Assembly (NCBI RefSeq): GCF_014656435.1 | Contig: NZ_BNCK01000005.1 | Span: forward strand, 124,001-188,000 | Origin: Thalassotalea marina | GTDB lineage: Bacteria > Pseudomonadota > Gammaproteobacteria > Enterobacterales > Alteromonadaceae | Direction: 5' to 3' | Length of the DNA stretch: 64,000 bases | In this document: one piece after another, positions 20,097 to 28,947 of the stretch | Layout of the letters: every line of letters starts with the position of its first letter | How positions within the stretch are numbered: position 1 is the first letter of the stretch | Translations under genes and position numbers: made by a program | Notes under the pieces: generated by a model | The model's input: only the letters and a program-made list of their open reading frames with translations | Databases searched by the model: none | Told to the model about the DNA's origin: nothing

Positions 20097-21605
20097 TTAT
20101 TGCTCTTTTTCATTTTGAATCCCCAATCGCTTCATCCAATTTGTTAGCGTTTGATGGTCTTTTAAGCCCAACATTTGGGTAGCGTGTTTCTTAACATTAC
20201 CGCTTGCTTTCAATGCTGCTTCAACATACTTTTTTTGATAATTTTCAGTTAGTTGAACTATATCCACTTTATCGTTAAAAGACAGCCTAACATCATTATT
20301 TTGCTCATCAAGTCTTCTATTTATGATCGCGTCTGACAGTTCCTTTTCACCTACCAATTTTGCATCTGTCCAGAGAAAAGCTCTGTTCAATGTGCTCCAT
20401 AATTCACGAATGTTACCTAACCAAGACTGAGATAAAATAAATTTAATTCCATTTTCGGAAACTTTTTTACTTACATAGTCTGGATGTTTGGACCCCGACT
20501 CATTAATTTGGTCTGTCAGCTGTTCAACTATGACTGGAATATCTTCAAGTCGATCTCTAAGTGGTGGCATATTGATAATGCCCACCGCTAATCGATAAAA
20601 AAGATCTTCACGAAAATCTCCTTGTTCAATCAAAGAGGTCAAATCTTGGTGAGTAGCAGCAATAACGCGCACATCGACATTAATGGTTTTTATATCACCA
20701 AGTCTGGTAATTTCACCTTGCTGTAATGCTCTTAGAAGCTTAACTTGTATATCAGGCTTTAATTCTCCAACTTCATCTAAAAATAAGGTTCCACCGTTAG
20801 CTTGCTCAAATAGACCTGCATAATCTTTATCTGCGCCAGTAAACGCCCCTTTTTTATGTCCAAACAGTGTTGAATCAACTAGATTTTCAGCAAGCGCACC
20901 ACAGTTTACGACTCTTATAGGCTTGTCGCCTCTCAGGCTACCTTTATGGATAGCATTTGCCATTAGCTCTTTACCAGTACCTGTTTCACCTAAAATAAGG
21001 GCAGGAACTTCAGAAGCGGCTATTCTCTTTGCCTTTTCAACCACATCAGTCATTGTTTTTGACTTGGCAGTTAAATCTGAAAACGCCTTTTGTACCTGTG
21101 GTAATGAGGTCGCCGTATGTGCAATGTTCTTCGAGGCAGACCTAACGTATTCTTTACCGAAATCCAGTGGTATTTCGACTTCTTCAATAACGTTATTCGG
21201 GGACGATTGCACAAAGCGTGTATTGGACTTTCCCTTTCCATGAAGCACTGAAAGCGTTGTCATGGCAGGTGTGCCAGAAGTTAGGTTAATTGAGAGCCTG
21301 TCTGACTCTTCAGATAACTTTGTGATCCATTTTTCTGTTTCGATTGAAATAGACTGGTAGTCAATCGGACTTTGGATTTGCGCTAAGTGGATTTTGATAT
21401 CATTAGAAGGACGGCTAATCATCGCCATCCGCTTTTTCAGGAAGCGCTCAAACGAATCCCACTTAGCTTCATCTTTGTTGGAAAGAATAACTATTTTATC
21501 AAATGGAACTTCAGATTTTGTCGCAAGTGAAACAATAGCAGCGTTCTGCTCCTGTTCCATGTTTTCAATATCGCGATTACCAAGCCACGTAAAAAGTGTA
21601 TGCAC
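20097..21605 (-). CDS. Sigma-54-dependent activator with CARF-like sensor domain (RtcR-like)
   Basis: A 502-residue bacterial enhancer-binding protein, starting at GTG 21605. Residues ~1-155 look like a CARF-type Rossmann sensor: the opening TLFTWLGNRD strand-loop and NLTSGTPAM at 107-115 are the kind of ligand-loop signatures seen in CARF domains and in RtcR. The AAA+ domain has Walker A GETGTGKE (206-213), the sigma-54 contact loop GAFTGA (253-258) and Walker B LFLDEVGEL (274-282). The C-terminus (MLGLKDHQTLTNWMKRLGI) is a Fis-like helix-turn-helix. CARF domains bind cyclic oligonucleotides or, in RtcR, RNA-derived ligands. It lies just upstream of a sigma-54 promoter and the Druantia genes, so it very likely switches them on. 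The ligand is unknown. Confidence 0.9.
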   Translation of the reverse strand: MHTLFTWLGNRDIENMEQEQNAAIVSLATKSEVPFDKIVILSNKDEAKWDSFERFLKKRMAMISRPSNDIKIHLAQIQSPIDYQSISIETEKWITKLSEESDRLSINLTSGTPAMTTLSVLHGKGKSNTRFVQSSPNNVIEEVEIPLDFGKEYVRSASKNIAHTATSLPQVQKAFSDLTAKSKTMTDVVEKAKRIAASEVPALILGETGTGKELMANAIHKGSLRGDKPIRVVNCGALAENLVDSTLFGHKKGAFTGADKDYAGLFEQANGGTLFLDEVGELKPDIQVKLLRALQQGEITRLGDIKTINVDVRVIAATHQDLTSLIEQGDFREDLFYRLAVGIINMPPLRDRLEDIPVIVEQLTDQINESGSKHPDYVSKKVSENGIKFILSQSWLGNIRELWSTLNRAFLWTDAKLVGEKELSDAIINRRLDEQNNDVRLSFNDKVDIVQLTENYQKKYVEAALKASGNVKKHATQMLGLKDHQTLTNWMKRLGIQNEKEQ

Positions 21606-21698
21606 TGTCCAATTGCTTATTTTTATTCATTTGTAAATAACTTTACATTAAATAAAATAATTTACTAGATTAAAAATCTTCTTATCCCTTTAAATTAT
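21606..21698 (-). other. AT-rich spacer between tniQ module and regulator
   Basis: A 93-bp gap, very AT-rich, that separates the transposition genes from the cargo regulator. It presumably carries the activator's own promoter. No GG/GC sigma-54 element, terminator hairpin or TnsB-like repeat is seen. Confidence 0.3.
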
Positions 21699-23129
21699 TT
21701 AAGTTCTGATATGCCTTCTTTGTCTTAATATAGCCTTAGGCAATACCTTATTTAACAAGCTCTTCTCATGTTTAAACAACCACATATAAGCTGCATTCTC
21801 AGCTTGCTTAATCTGATTTCGCGTAAAGCTTGGGTTGTCTCTGATACACTTTTCCAATACTGCCAGCATTTCATCTCGTTTGGCTTTATACCTAATCCTA
21901 GCTCTCAACTCTTTGACTTCTGGGTAGCACTTGAGTACTTGTTCCACAGCTCCCTGAGAAATCCCCAAATCCGTTGCAATATCTTCAGTTGGTTTACCTA
22001 TGAGTAGCTTCCGCCAAATAATTCGTCGCTCTTTGTCGAAAACCTTACTAGGACGAGTAGCTATAGGGACTTGATATTGAATCGCCCTTGCTTTTAATGT
22101 TGCGATAGATACACCTGCTGACGCAGCTACCTTTCGAAGGCTTTGACCATTGATAAGCTGGTTAATAAAATAGGACCAATCCAGCTCTACTTTTACCGAT
22201 TGATTGTTAGGCAAGGCATCACAAGTGTGTTCCGAAACTATGAATTTTTTTAAATGCTCCCAACTGTCAAATAAAGAGAAGATAAATGCAAAATGCTGCA
22301 TAGGGTGATGCTGAACACTTCTTTGATAAAGTAAACACTGAGGAAAATAATCCTTCTGGACTTGGTGATAGAGTGTTCGAAAATGCTGAGTTTTATCACT
22401 TAGCCTCTCTAAGCATTTTTGAACTAGCTTGTGTAGCGTTGCCTGCCTAACACGCCCACACTGCGTGAGCAAACCAAGCTCTCTCAAACGATCCCAATAC
22501 GCATTATATAATTCAGGTAAATGGATATCGCAATTGAGGTCGTGTAGTTCAGATGCCAGTAAAGACGAAAATCGATATTCTTCACCGTCAAATACTTCTA
22601 CATTTAGATTTTTATTTAGCTTAGGTAAAAGCAATTTTATTGGAGAGCACACTTCGCTGTTCAAAATGCACTTATGCTTTGGACACGATAATACCCCTGT
22701 AATTTGATGCTCCAAATGCCAATATGTGGTCCCGTAAGTATCAATATTTTCCTTCATACATAAGGGGCAAGATTTCAACTCCTTTCCATACGTGAATCTA
22801 CTTGCCACTATTCCTAATTGACTCTGTAAACTTTCTGTTTTACCCGTTCTGAGTGAGTCATAAAGCCTTAAGCACATGTCAGGCGATAAAAATGGTTCGT
22901 AATAATGAAAACTCGTCATCTGGTTAATAAGAGTGGGCATATCAATCCCACTTAATCCTTCAAACTCATTCAAAAATGATGGGAATTCGTTATTGGGGCG
23001 AGAACCATTTATTTTAAACAACTTCAATGTATTGCCTTTAAATGAAGCTTGAGCAGAAGCCAGGTGAAATCGGCAAAGCAGGCTATAAACAGTTTCATCG
23101 GGTAAAGGCTTTGGGAAAAAAGAATACAC
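21699..23129 (-). CDS. tnsD: TnsD/TniQ-family target-site selector (476 aa)
   Basis: The larger of two TniQ-family proteins in the module. It starts at GTG 23129 (weak ribosome site). The N-terminal TniQ domain opens with FFPKPLPDETVYSLLCRFH and has a zinc finger with Cys121, Cys124, Cys149 and His152 (CPLC ... HQITGVLSCPKH). The C-terminal half has helix-turn-helix-like segments (SLRKVAASAGVSIATLKARA near 335 and DIATDLGISQGAVEQVL near 380), consistent with recognition of a fixed attachment site, as TnsD does at the end of glmS in Tn7. Length is close to Tn7 TnsD (508 aa). It lies 11 bp after the shorter tniQ gene. The chromosomal site it recognises cannot be read from sequence alone. Confidence 0.88.
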   Translation of the reverse strand: MYSFFPKPLPDETVYSLLCRFHLASAQASFKGNTLKLFKINGSRPNNEFPSFLNEFEGLSGIDMPTLINQMTSFHYYEPFLSPDMCLRLYDSLRTGKTESLQSQLGIVASRFTYGKELKSCPLCMKENIDTYGTTYWHLEHQITGVLSCPKHKCILNSEVCSPIKLLLPKLNKNLNVEVFDGEEYRFSSLLASELHDLNCDIHLPELYNAYWDRLRELGLLTQCGRVRQATLHKLVQKCLERLSDKTQHFRTLYHQVQKDYFPQCLLYQRSVQHHPMQHFAFIFSLFDSWEHLKKFIVSEHTCDALPNNQSVKVELDWSYFINQLINGQSLRKVAASAGVSIATLKARAIQYQVPIATRPSKVFDKERRIIWRKLLIGKPTEDIATDLGISQGAVEQVLKCYPEVKELRARIRYKAKRDEMLAVLEKCIRDNPSFTRNQIKQAENAAYMWLFKHEKSLLNKVLPKAILRQRRHIRT

Positions 23130-23140
23130 AGGACCGTGCT

Positions 23141-24016
23141 CTAGCGATTTTCTAACCAGTAATAAAGAGCCAACCAGTACACATAATTTCTAACACCATG
23201 ACTTTTATGCTGGCCCGCAAACATCGTTCTCAGTATATTGATACTTCCTCTCTCTGTTGGTCTGGCAAAATCCCTAAAAAGGTATCTTAATAACTTATCG
23301 CCCAATACTTTTTCGAAATCCACATTCAATTCCTGACATACCTTCAATCTCCCCGCACGCTTTGAGACAGGCAAATTTAGCCTGGATACAATGTTATCTT
23401 TTAAATCCCATAGCGGTATTTGTAACGATGCATCAGCTTCTAAATATGAATCAATAAAATCCTGCCATGATATGATCGTACTAGAAGGCTCTATCACTAA
23501 AGGCGACCAATTCATATTCTGATGAGGCAACTGTTCATAATACAAATTTTTGATTGATGGGTTTGCAGTCTGAAGCACACACCTGTGTTTGTAACATCTA
23601 AAACTACTGGTTATTTGATGCTTCGCATGCCAAAAACTAGTCCCATAGTGGTTTAAATCTTCTTCTCTGCAATCTGCGCAGCTATGCCAGTCTGTTGAAA
23701 ATGAGAACATCTGTTGCTCATTCATATGCGTGTAAAAGGATATTAATTTTTCTAATTCAGATACGGGCTTTCCAGTCGATATTTGCCAAGGTACTAGTGA
23801 TAGATTATTGGAATAAACACCATGATTAGTTTCTAATAATTTATAGAGTTGAGATGTTGTGTCGCAAAATATTTTGTTGGCCGTTATGCCTCGATCAAAA
23901 ATGCCTCGCCGCTTTTGAAAAGATAGAAAATCGTCTTCTCCTGATGCTAAATAACTCCGTAACATCCATGAAAAAGTATGTTCACCAGGCAATATCTTAC
24001 AATGAGGCATACTCAT
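23141..24016 (-). CDS. tniQ: Short TniQ-family protein (291 aa)
   Basis: A second TniQ-type protein, overlapping tnsC by ATGA and therefore translationally coupled to it. The N-terminal CKILPGEHTFSWMLRSY and the zinc finger Cys113, Cys116, Cys141, His144 (CADC ... HQITSSFRCYKH) are typical of the family. It stops at 291 residues and lacks the C-terminal DNA-binding repeats of the neighbouring 476-aa paralogue. It could be a TnsC-loading adaptor working with the longer protein or with an unlinked selector. A degenerate, shortened target selector is the other possibility, although the frame is intact and gene spacing normal. Confidence 0.87.
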   Translation of the reverse strand: MSMPHCKILPGEHTFSWMLRSYLASGEDDFLSFQKRRGIFDRGITANKIFCDTTSQLYKLLETNHGVYSNNLSLVPWQISTGKPVSELEKLISFYTHMNEQQMFSFSTDWHSCADCREEDLNHYGTSFWHAKHQITSSFRCYKHRCVLQTANPSIKNLYYEQLPHQNMNWSPLVIEPSSTIISWQDFIDSYLEADASLQIPLWDLKDNIVSRLNLPVSKRAGRLKVCQELNVDFEKVLGDKLLRYLFRDFARPTERGSINILRTMFAGQHKSHGVRNYVYWLALYYWLENR

Positions 24017-25410
24017 ATTGGCAAATCCTCGTAACCATCGTCTTCTTTCGGTAAATTTGATGGTACTGATGCAACCTGCTTCTCTAGCCGTTTAAAAGTA
24101 GCTAACTCTTTTTTAGTAAAGCTGTACTCCATCATGTAAGGTTCAATCTGTTCGATAATTGCTTTTGATTCTTGGCCTGTAAATTTATTCTCATCAGCAA
24201 TTTTCAATAACTTTTTAATGAGCTTTGTAGTTTCGACATCTAAATCTGAATTTGTCGTCATCAGGTCGTCGAAAGCATCAATTTTCCCATGTTTTAATGC
24301 TAAAATTGCAGGCTTCATAATCGAAAATTTCAAATTAAAAACAGTGGCTAACACTTCCTTTGAAAATTTATCGATTCCGTTTCTCAAACAATATTTGTTC
24401 GCCTGCTCAATAAGAAAAAATAAACAATGAGGTACACCACAAGTGTACTCGTAAACTCTTTGAGCTAACTCTTGAGTTAACTCTTGATATTCGTTAGTTA
24501 GTTGATAACTCCATGCATACTCTACCAGCATTTTCCAGTCTTCAGATTCAGCAGAAAAATTAGCCCAATCTACAGGCATTCCTAGGCGACGAGCATTAGT
24601 AAAAACTTTGTTAGACAGTCGGTTTGCTTTAAACGTACCTATTTTGATAGTTGGTATTCTTGCCTCATGAGAAAAACGGTCAAATAAAGTAAAAATCAAT
24701 GCTCGCTCATTGGGTGATGAAAAGCAGATGTTGTGAATCTCATCAAAAATGATCATTCCTATTAATAGTGTTGTACATAAAGTAATAATCTTATCTATAC
24801 ACACTGATCTTTTCAGTGCCCCATACTGCGTTTCATAGTCAGTCCCATACACGGCATCTATTTTTGAAGCTATAGCCAAACATATGGACTTGCTGTCTGC
24901 CTCTCCGGGAATATTGACTTTTATATAGTTAATATGAGTCGTCTCAACGCCAAAAGGACCATCATGTGGGTGAATCAAAACAGGTGGAATAAGCGCAAGA
25001 ATGCTATCAACAACGGTCGTTTTTCCCATTCCAGATATGCCGGTAAATTTAATATTAGGGGCCGTTGTTCTTGTTCGTTGATACGTTTTCGTTGCTATAT
25101 TGTTCTTCCACTTTTCAGTGTTAGAATCTAAAGGGTTTCGACTAATAAACCCTTCTTTTAAGGTATTAAGGAGATCACAATAAATATCAAAATATTCTGA
25201 AGTTGGACAAACAGATTTCATAATCTCTGACGCCAATAACTCCCTCGTTTCCACATCGAAACTATCCAGTTTCTCTGGAACTTCAACCAAGTCAACGACA
25301 GCATCCCAGAAAGCTTCCTGAGACAAACGTAATGGTAGGCATTCAATCAAAGGATTACCGCTGAGAAGAGGTGAGTTTAACTTGTAATATTGCGCAACTT
25401 GAAACCCCAT
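24013..25410 (-). CDS. tnsC: TnsC AAA+ transposition regulator
   Basis: A 465-residue AAA+ ATPase of the TnsC/TniB family. Walker A is GISGMGKT at 124-131 and Walker B IIFDEIHNI around 220-228, followed by a sensor region (TIKIGTFKANRLSNKVFTNARRLG). TnsC assembles on target DNA selected by TnsD/TniQ and activates the TnsAB transposase. Its ATG shares one base with the tnsB stop (TAATG) and its stop overlaps the short tniQ gene, so the module is a single coupled operon. All key residues appear intact, which suggests a working element. Confidence 0.93.
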   Translation of the reverse strand: MGFQVAQYYKLNSPLLSGNPLIECLPLRLSQEAFWDAVVDLVEVPEKLDSFDVETRELLASEIMKSVCPTSEYFDIYCDLLNTLKEGFISRNPLDSNTEKWKNNIATKTYQRTRTTAPNIKFTGISGMGKTTVVDSILALIPPVLIHPHDGPFGVETTHINYIKVNIPGEADSKSICLAIASKIDAVYGTDYETQYGALKRSVCIDKIITLCTTLLIGMIIFDEIHNICFSSPNERALIFTLFDRFSHEARIPTIKIGTFKANRLSNKVFTNARRLGMPVDWANFSAESEDWKMLVEYAWSYQLTNEYQELTQELAQRVYEYTCGVPHCLFFLIEQANKYCLRNGIDKFSKEVLATVFNLKFSIMKPAILALKHGKIDAFDDLMTTNSDLDVETTKLIKKLLKIADENKFTGQESKAIIEQIEPYMMEYSFTKKELATFKRLEKQVASVPSNLPKEDDGYEDLPI

Positions 25411-27656
25411 TAACTTTTACCTCGACGATTGTTTTTTAGCCGCTCTTTCATTTTCTGTGCGAACGGATGTGCTGCTTCTGATGAAGCTTGTTCCACTGAT
25501 GGGTCTGTGCTCTCAATCTCGCTATCACTATTTAGAGCCTGATCGATCCCGACTCCTGTCATTTGTTTAAATTGATTTGAAGAAGCTTCAATTTCACGTT
25601 TGATTGCTTCATCTCTATTTGCTGATAAATCTTGAGAGTTTGCTGCATTAGCACTAATCTGCTGCTTTTCAAGTAGTGCATTCGCAACAATATTTTCAGC
25701 ATTAATTCGGACAGCACTTAAATTTTCTTGATAAGATGTTGATAGTTTATTATTTTCAATTTTCTCTTCTTTTTTATAATTAGCAACTAACTCTGCTGGC
25801 ATGTTTTCATACAATCGGTCAACTGATTGTAAATAAGCAGGCTTCAAACCATCTGGCGTATCTATATAGATAACGCCTAATGAGTAACGCATAAAGCGAC
25901 AAGGATACTTCGGCAGTTCTTTTCCTCTTTTAACGTCTTGTACTCCGTTTTCCAATATCCATTGGCAGTTGTATTTCAATCCCTTAGATGATTTGCCAGC
26001 GGACTTAAAATACCGACCAGGTAGCAGTATATATTCTCGATGTACTGTGACCTGCCCAACCTCTAAAAGTGAAAAATATAACTCAGTCTCATTAACAGGT
26101 TTTAAATAGCCGGGTCTATGCTTAAGTCCCCATTCAAATTTAGACATTGGAACCTTCTGTACCCCATCTTGCTTCATTTCCTTTGTTAAAGTCAGGCTCT
26201 CAACAGGCGCAAAGTTATTATAGGTAGTGATAAAGTCAATAAGTAGCTGATACAACTCACGAATATTTAAAAGAGCATCTTTTCGCAAATTTCGTTTTAA
26301 ATAATCAGCTATATTTTTCCTTCCCACCCCAGGAACAAGCCCAAACAAGAAGTCCTCTAGAGACTTATGTTTTCGCTCTACAGCACCTTTTTGGTTTGAC
26401 CGACCTTCGGTATTATAAATCTGTTCGATATGTGCATCTTGGCTTAAGGATCTCTCTAATTCAGCTTTAAACTCATGATTATCGACCATAATGCATCTGC
26501 ATTTACCAGAGATATTAAAAGGATGATTAAGCTTTATACCGATTTCTTCACAGAACTTTGTTTTATCTCGAAAGGCTATAAAAATAATTTCACGCGCTGT
26601 GTGAGCAGACGCTTTTGCAAATGTTAACAATAATGCAACCCACACTGAGCTGAATAAATCTACAACAGAGTAACAAGTTGGCCGCCCAACTCGTTTCTGG
26701 CGAGTTGGATCGAATTCATCCACTAATTCAATTGCTAAAGGTGTCTCATCAATTTGATATACATGCCCAGGACCTTCAGCATAAAACTCTTCTAGATTTC
26801 CTTTTAAACCTGCCACATCTTTGTAGTGCTGATCAGATGTTCCTTGCGCCTCTTGCTCCTTAGCTTTATTTTTGTTCCTAAACTTGGACGCATAGTTTTC
26901 AAACTGCTTTAGAGATAATAGTAACTCGTCATCCCAGCGTTTTAACTTTGAGATCTCACCGGTATGAATATTAATGACAGGGTCACTTGCATAAGTGTCG
27001 AGATAAACTTGATAAGCTTCAGCATAGCTAAGTGGTGCCCTTGTGAATATTTTCTTTCTAATAATTGTTTCAATATGCCGCTTATCGTTATCATTAATCA
27101 TTCGCCCAATAGTGCCATCGCCTCTTTCTGGCCCAGTTTTTTTGAGGTATGTTTTATTTTTTCCATGCCCACTGCCGGGTTTTCTTAGGAATGCATTTTT
27201 ATTTGAGCCTGCTTTCAAAAAACGATTAACCCATTGATACAATTGCGTTCTATTCACTGTAACGCCTAATGATTTAGCTATCAGTAAACAATTTTTTACC
27301 GTATTTTTCCCATAAGTATTGGAAAGTGAATACTCCTCTATGTTTCGTATGATTGGCTCAATAACTCGGAACTTAGCGTCTCTTAACTCTCTTTGCTCAG
27401 CCGTTAAGCTCTCATCACTTACAAGTAAATGAGCAGGTGTATCTAAAATAGCCTTCCTCAAAATCAAACTATCTAATTCGTCATAAATAGCCTTTAAACT
27501 AAACAGACTCGGTTTTTGCTCCTTAGTCATATTTACCATAAGCACCCGATCTGTGGTGCCGTCAATAAACACAACAATGTGAGGCTCAACAATTAAAGCT
27601 GACTCATTCTCAACGCCTGGAGTTAAAAGATCGTCAAGTTGTAGTTCATCAGCCAC
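25410..27656 (-). CDS. tnsB: TnsB DDE transposase
   Basis: A 748-residue integrase-fold transposase read from GTG 27656, chosen because GAGG lies 6 bases upstream; a GTG four codons earlier is possible. The catalytic triad can be seen as Asp303 (YQIDETPL), Asp392 (IMVDNHEF) and Glu427 (GAVERKHKSLEDF). N-terminal helix-turn-helix-like parts (about 115-150) should bind the end repeats. The C-terminus ends in a polar tail that in Tn7 contacts TnsC. TnsB cuts and joins the 3' ends. The gene overlaps tnsA by 8 bp and tnsC by one base. Confidence 0.94.
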   Translation of the reverse strand: MADELQLDDLLTPGVENESALIVEPHIVVFIDGTTDRVLMVNMTKEQKPSLFSLKAIYDELDSLILRKAILDTPAHLLVSDESLTAEQRELRDAKFRVIEPIIRNIEEYSLSNTYGKNTVKNCLLIAKSLGVTVNRTQLYQWVNRFLKAGSNKNAFLRKPGSGHGKNKTYLKKTGPERGDGTIGRMINDNDKRHIETIIRKKIFTRAPLSYAEAYQVYLDTYASDPVINIHTGEISKLKRWDDELLLSLKQFENYASKFRNKNKAKEQEAQGTSDQHYKDVAGLKGNLEEFYAEGPGHVYQIDETPLAIELVDEFDPTRQKRVGRPTCYSVVDLFSSVWVALLLTFAKASAHTAREIIFIAFRDKTKFCEEIGIKLNHPFNISGKCRCIMVDNHEFKAELERSLSQDAHIEQIYNTEGRSNQKGAVERKHKSLEDFLFGLVPGVGRKNIADYLKRNLRKDALLNIRELYQLLIDFITTYNNFAPVESLTLTKEMKQDGVQKVPMSKFEWGLKHRPGYLKPVNETELYFSLLEVGQVTVHREYILLPGRYFKSAGKSSKGLKYNCQWILENGVQDVKRGKELPKYPCRFMRYSLGVIYIDTPDGLKPAYLQSVDRLYENMPAELVANYKKEEKIENNKLSTSYQENLSAVRINAENIVANALLEKQQISANAANSQDLSANRDEAIKREIEASSNQFKQMTGVGIDQALNSDSEIESTDPSVEQASSEAAHPFAQKMKERLKNNRRGKS

Positions 27657-28479
27657 GATTAACCTCACAACCTAATTGCTCAAGAGATAACTCATACCTT
27701 AATTTAATAGAAGATAGGTTTGCTTTAATATGCTTATTCCAGATACAAAACTGGCAAATCTCAACAGACTCTTGATAACTGATACCGAGCTCTAAAGCGA
27801 TTGCTGTGACTAGCTCGCTCAAACGTTGCTTTTTATAACTTAAACCGTTGCTAAACAGTTGTAGCCATCTCGGATGAAATATTTGTAACTTTACGGTAAG
27901 AGAGCATGAAGGAAAAAGTTGCTCTAAATTTTGGGCAAAAATTGTTTTTATTTGCTCACTCAATATAAGATACCAAGTTGCCCCTTTCGATTCCCAAAAC
28001 GCCTTTTCTATTTTTAATTTATTGTCTAAATTTTTTCGCTGAGCTTCTGATAGATTTTTAAAAGCCTTTGTGTCTTTTATCGAGTATACAACTAACTTCC
28101 CAGACAAAGTTTTACACACAAAGTCGCTTGTCATTACGACTTCTACACTTCGTGAATATGGATATGTTGGATAACGAACCCCTAATTGCTTAGCGACACC
28201 GATGACTCGCTCAAGCGGCAGCAAAGGATACTGTTCTTTAATCGATACAAACTTCTTTGAAAAACGTAAGCGGTAAAAAAACATTCTCTCATTAGTAGAT
28301 AATAAGTCTCGATCTTGCCCTCGCTCTTCAAAGTCGGGGGTTCGCGATTTGCTACCCATTGATTTTATATCTTGAGTGGTAATAAAGGAGTAATAAAGAC
28401 GACTCTGTTTATTTAATTTTTCAAACTTACGAACCCAGCCATCGCGCACCTCTCTGGTAATATTTTGACGTCTCTTCAT
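27649..28479 (-). CDS. tnsA: TnsA endonuclease
   Basis: A 276-residue TnsA nuclease that cuts the 5' ends of the element, making transposition cut-and-paste. The restriction-enzyme-like active site is visible: Glu82 (SIKEQYPLLP), Asp119 (VVMTSDF) and Lys135 (VYSIKDTK), equivalent to E63, D114 and K132 of Tn7 TnsA. The C-terminal part fits the TnsA winged-helix TnsC-contact region. It is the first gene of the module and is preceded by a 27-bp palindrome and a 470-bp AT-rich non-coding stretch. Confidence 0.93.
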   Translation of the reverse strand: MKRRQNITREVRDGWVRKFEKLNKQSRLYYSFITTQDIKSMGSKSRTPDFEERGQDRDLLSTNERMFFYRLRFSKKFVSIKEQYPLLPLERVIGVAKQLGVRYPTYPYSRSVEVVMTSDFVCKTLSGKLVVYSIKDTKAFKNLSEAQRKNLDNKLKIEKAFWESKGATWYLILSEQIKTIFAQNLEQLFPSCSLTVKLQIFHPRWLQLFSNGLSYKKQRLSELVTAIALELGISYQESVEICQFCIWNKHIKANLSSIKLRYELSLEQLGCEVNRG

Positions 28480-28487
28480 CGTAAAAC

Positions 28488-28514
28488 TTAATCAATAAAT
28501 CAATTATTGATTAA
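28488..28514. promoter_or_regulatory. Perfect 27-bp inverted repeat just upstream of tnsA
   Basis: Two 11-bp arms (TTAATCAATAA and its exact complement) flank a 5-bp centre, ending 8 bp before the tnsA start codon. The placement suits an operator that silences transposition, or an mRNA hairpin in the tnsA leader that limits translation. No linked repressor gene is seen in the module. Confidence 0.6.
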
Positions 28515-28947
28515 AAGAGTAAATCACATTTGCAAAAATATCAAATTTTCGATCAAAATCAATAACTTATAATAATATAGCGATAATTAAATGCCTGTCA
28601 AAACTCTCCTCATGCACAAACGTAAGCACTTAAAATGCCAATGAATTATCATCTTGGGAAGTTATATAAAAACCACAGAAAATAGACATCTAGAGATCCA
28701 AATTTAAAATCTACTTGAATAAGTAAATCGGAACTTTCAAATGAGAAATTGATCAAAATACGTTCGAATTTGAAGTAGGTATTAAAGCCATTAATCAAAG
28801 GAGGTGGCTTCCAAAACTCCCTTCCGCTATTCCTTGACTGATAGGAACTTCATGCATCATTAATGCGTTACTTCATTCCTTTTGATAGAGCTCAGCGTAG
28901 GTCTCTGAATAAATAAGCTCTGGAATATTCATTAAAACCACTACTTT
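28515..28947. other. AT-rich non-coding stretch between tnsA and phosphatase gene; possible transposon end
   Basis: A 433-bp gap with no convincing gene. It should hold the tnsA promoter. On the minus strand from 28688 a TGTCTA terminus is followed by ATATAACTTCCCAAGAT, which resembles the 20-bp repeats at 29.82 kb (ACTTCCGAGAT). Looser GGAACTT-type words occur near 28730 and 28844. This may be an old or alternative right end. A 19-codon reading frame at 28873-28932 (minus) is too short to call. Confidence 0.35.

Noticed and set aside
28873-28932. 19-codon frame (minus) after the phosphatase gene, with slight similarity to the NIPDVYQY region of the phosphatase
   Set aside because: Too short and the similarity too weak to call a gene or a truncated duplicate.
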